A stretch of 7,005 nucleotides of DNA from Paracoccaceae bacterium (GTDB lineage Bacteria > Pseudomonadota > Alphaproteobacteria > Rhodobacterales > Rhodobacteraceae): the NCBI GenBank assembly GCA_007123625.1, contig SKKS01000109.1:1-7005 (forward strand). The letters run 5' to 3'. The notes beneath the pieces are model-generated. The model was not told the origin of the DNA. It ran no database searches and saw only the letters and a program-made list of their open reading frames with translations. Below, in pieces: positions 5,965 through 7,005 of the stretch. The translations under genes were made by a program, and so were the position numbers. Each line of letters opens with the position of its first letter. Position 1 is the first letter of the stretch.

Positions 5965-5976
5965 GGCCCTTTTACG

Positions 5977-5992
5977 TTTGAGGATTCTCAAA
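5977..5992 (+). repeat. Subterminal palindrome at the left end of the insertion sequence
   Basis: TTTGAG (5977-5982) and CTCAAA (5987-5992) form a perfect 6-bp stem with a GATT loop, directly inside the left terminal repeat. It might be a transposase-binding feature, or a structure that limits read-through from the flanking gene into the transposase. No T-run follows. Confidence 0.45.
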
Positions 5993-6034
5993 TCAGTTGC
6001 TGAGTGATCCAAGGTTGCCAAATGGGAGGTGACC

Positions 6035-6787
6035 TTGATCCGCATGGCCTTGACGGACACGCAATGGGCGATCATTGCCTCGCAATGCCTTGGCCGGGAA
6101 TGCGGCCGTGGTCGCACCGGCTCCGACCCTCGGTTGTTCGTCGAGGCGGTGCTGTGGATCGCCCGCGCCGACTGTCCGTGGCGCGATCTTCCGGGGGAGT
6201 TCGGCAAATGGAACTCGGTGTTCAAGAGGTTCCGCAGATGGGTAAAGGTTGACGCATTCTATCGTATGTTCAAATCTTTGGCCGAAGATTCCGACTTCGA
6301 ATACGCTATGATCGACGGCAGTATCGTCAAGGTGCCTCCGGCACGGACAGCTCGCAAAAGGGGGACTCAGAGCCAGGCCATCGGGCATTCCCGAGGCGGC
6401 GTGACGACCAAGATCATGGCGCTGGCCGATGCGCTCGGCACCCTGATCGACTTCAGTCTGCTGCCGTGGCACGCCCACGATCTGCGTGGCACGGCAGCGG
6501 TGCCTCAAGGGCTGACCTGCGGCCAGTTCCTCGCCGAGCGCGCGTTCGATGCCAACTGGGTCCGCGAATCGCTGGCAGAGGCCGGGATCGAGGCGGTCAT
6601 CCCGCCAAAATCCAACCGCCGCTTCCCGGCAGAATTCGACCGCGACACATGCAAATGGCGGCGCCTGATCGAAAACTTCTTCGGGAAACGCAAGAAATAC
6701 AGAGGGATAGCGATGCGATGTTGCAAGACGGACAGCAGCTTCTCCGCCTTCATCGCCATCGCTGCAACCGTCATTCGCCCGAGGTGA
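6035..6787 (+). CDS. IS5-family (IS427-like) DDE transposase
   Basis: This transposase of about 250 residues catalyses cut-and-paste movement of its element. The N-terminal part carries the usual LTDTQW opening and CPWRDLPGEFGKWNSVFKRF. The catalytic triad is complete: Asp94 in AMIDGSIVKV, Asp172 in ERAFDANW and Glu213 in WRRLIENFFGKRKK. KRGTQSQAIGHSRGG and the C-terminal KTDSSF are typical of the IS427 group. In the Y-(2)-R-(3)-E-(6)-K signature, Arg209, Glu213 and Lys220 are present but the first position is cysteine (Cys206). Many relatives need a frameshift between two ORFs; here one frame is uninterrupted. The start is uncertain: TTG at 6035 has GGGAGG (6024-6029) 5 nt upstream and is preferred. 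GTG at 6029 overlaps that site and ATG at 6044 is too far from it. Confidence 0.9.
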   Translation: MIRMALTDTQWAIIASQCLGRECGRGRTGSDPRLFVEAVLWIARADCPWRDLPGEFGKWNSVFKRFRRWVKVDAFYRMFKSLAEDSDFEYAMIDGSIVKVPPARTARKRGTQSQAIGHSRGGVTTKIMALADALGTLIDFSLLPWHAHDLRGTAAVPQGLTCGQFLAERAFDANWVRESLAEAGIEAVIPPKSNRRFPAEFDRDTCKWRRLIENFFGKRKKYRGIAMRCCKTDSSFSAFIAIAATVIRPR

Positions 6788-6804
6788 ACGTCAACAAGCC
6801 ATGG

Positions 6805-7005
6805 TTAATCCCTGTCCGGTATTTCTGAAATCCGCAGCGCAAACGCGCGGCGCGAGGTGACCTGCAGCAATGGCAGCGTGTGTGGGATGCTCGTCCCGGA
6901 CAAGATTCCAGAGGACATGTCGTTCAGGTCGCTGCCGCGCGCGGCGGGCGTCGCAGATGAGGGGCGACTCCAAGCATCGGGTGCAGTTGCCTGGCGACCC
7001 AGTAC
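6805..7005 (-). pseudogene. Open minus-strand frame at the right edge, possible 3' end of a gene
   Basis: A stop-free frame of 66 codons enters from beyond the window and ends at TAA (6807-6805), three bases outside the insertion sequence. About 70% of its third positions are G or C, higher than the competing minus-strand frame, which favours real coding. The translation contains SDLNDMSSGILSGTSIPH and ends ISEIPDRD; I recognise no family. Its stop lies so close to the element that the original C-terminus may have been cut off by the insertion or by a later rearrangement. It could also be non-coding. Confidence 0.25.

Larger units (their letters stand above)
5964..6801 (+). mobile_element. 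IS5-family insertion sequence, IS427-like, about 838 bp
   Basis: The element is defined by its transposase and by imperfect terminal inverted repeats. The left end GGGCCCTTTTACGTT (5964-5978) matches the reverse complement of AACGTCAACAAGCCA (6787-6801) at 10 of 15 positions, with ACGTT and GGC shared. The right repeat overlaps the transposase stop codon, as is common in compact elements. The total length fits IS427-group elements. CTAG (5961-5964), a typical target for this group, flanks the left end, but the right flank reads ATGG, so no target duplication is seen. The exact ends are uncertain by a base or two. Confidence 0.75.

Noticed and set aside
6821..6831. ATTTCTGAAAT palindrome as the true right end of the insertion sequence
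   Set aside because: It does not match the left end, whereas AACGTCAACAAGCCA at 6787-6801 does and overlaps the transposase stop as expected.
6791..6973. 60-codon minus-strand frame at the right end, starting with TTG
   Set aside because: It runs into the right inverted repeat of the insertion sequence, has weaker third-position bias than the neighbouring frame and no ribosome binding site.

Overview
The window looks like chromosomal DNA of a GC-rich alphaproteobacterium, most likely of the Rhodobacteraceae/Roseobacter type. This is inferred from the strong G/C bias at third codon positions, AGGAGG-type ribosome binding sites, a LacI-type regulator heading a sugar ABC operon, and the protein families present. 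No RNA gene, CRISPR array or replication origin was seen.

Minus strand, 1-2549: part of a carbohydrate-uptake operon, transcribed right to left. The order is a LacI-family repressor (2487-1453), a periplasmic family 1 sugar-binding protein (1421-162) and the first 16 codons of an inner-membrane permease (48-1), which runs off the window. A 9-bp GC hairpin lies between the binding-protein and permease genes. Two GCGC-centred operator-like palindromes 21 bp apart sit upstream of the repressor. A third copy, matching one of them exactly over 14 bp, lies inside the signal-peptide codons of the binding-protein gene. The layout resembles primary plus intragenic auxiliary operators in the lac operon.

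Plus strand, 2789-5964: four co-directional genes. They encode an exported dienelactone-hydrolase-family protein, a Tat-exported DUF3047 protein, a six-helix DUF2306 membrane protein, and a membrane-anchored PIN/NYN-type (Zc3h12a-like) ribonuclease. The last two are bridged by a possible 25-codon ORF that overlaps both, which suggests translational coupling. Three products act in or beyond the membrane and the fourth is a nuclease tethered to it. No shared pathway can be read from sequence.

Right end, 5964-7005: an apparently complete IS5-family (IS427-like) insertion sequence of about 838 bp with an intact DDE transposase and imperfect inverted ends. Its left end sits on the stop codon of the ribonuclease gene and no matching target duplication is seen at the right end. 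The last 200 bp hold an open minus-strand frame that may be the 3' end of a truncated gene, with low confidence.
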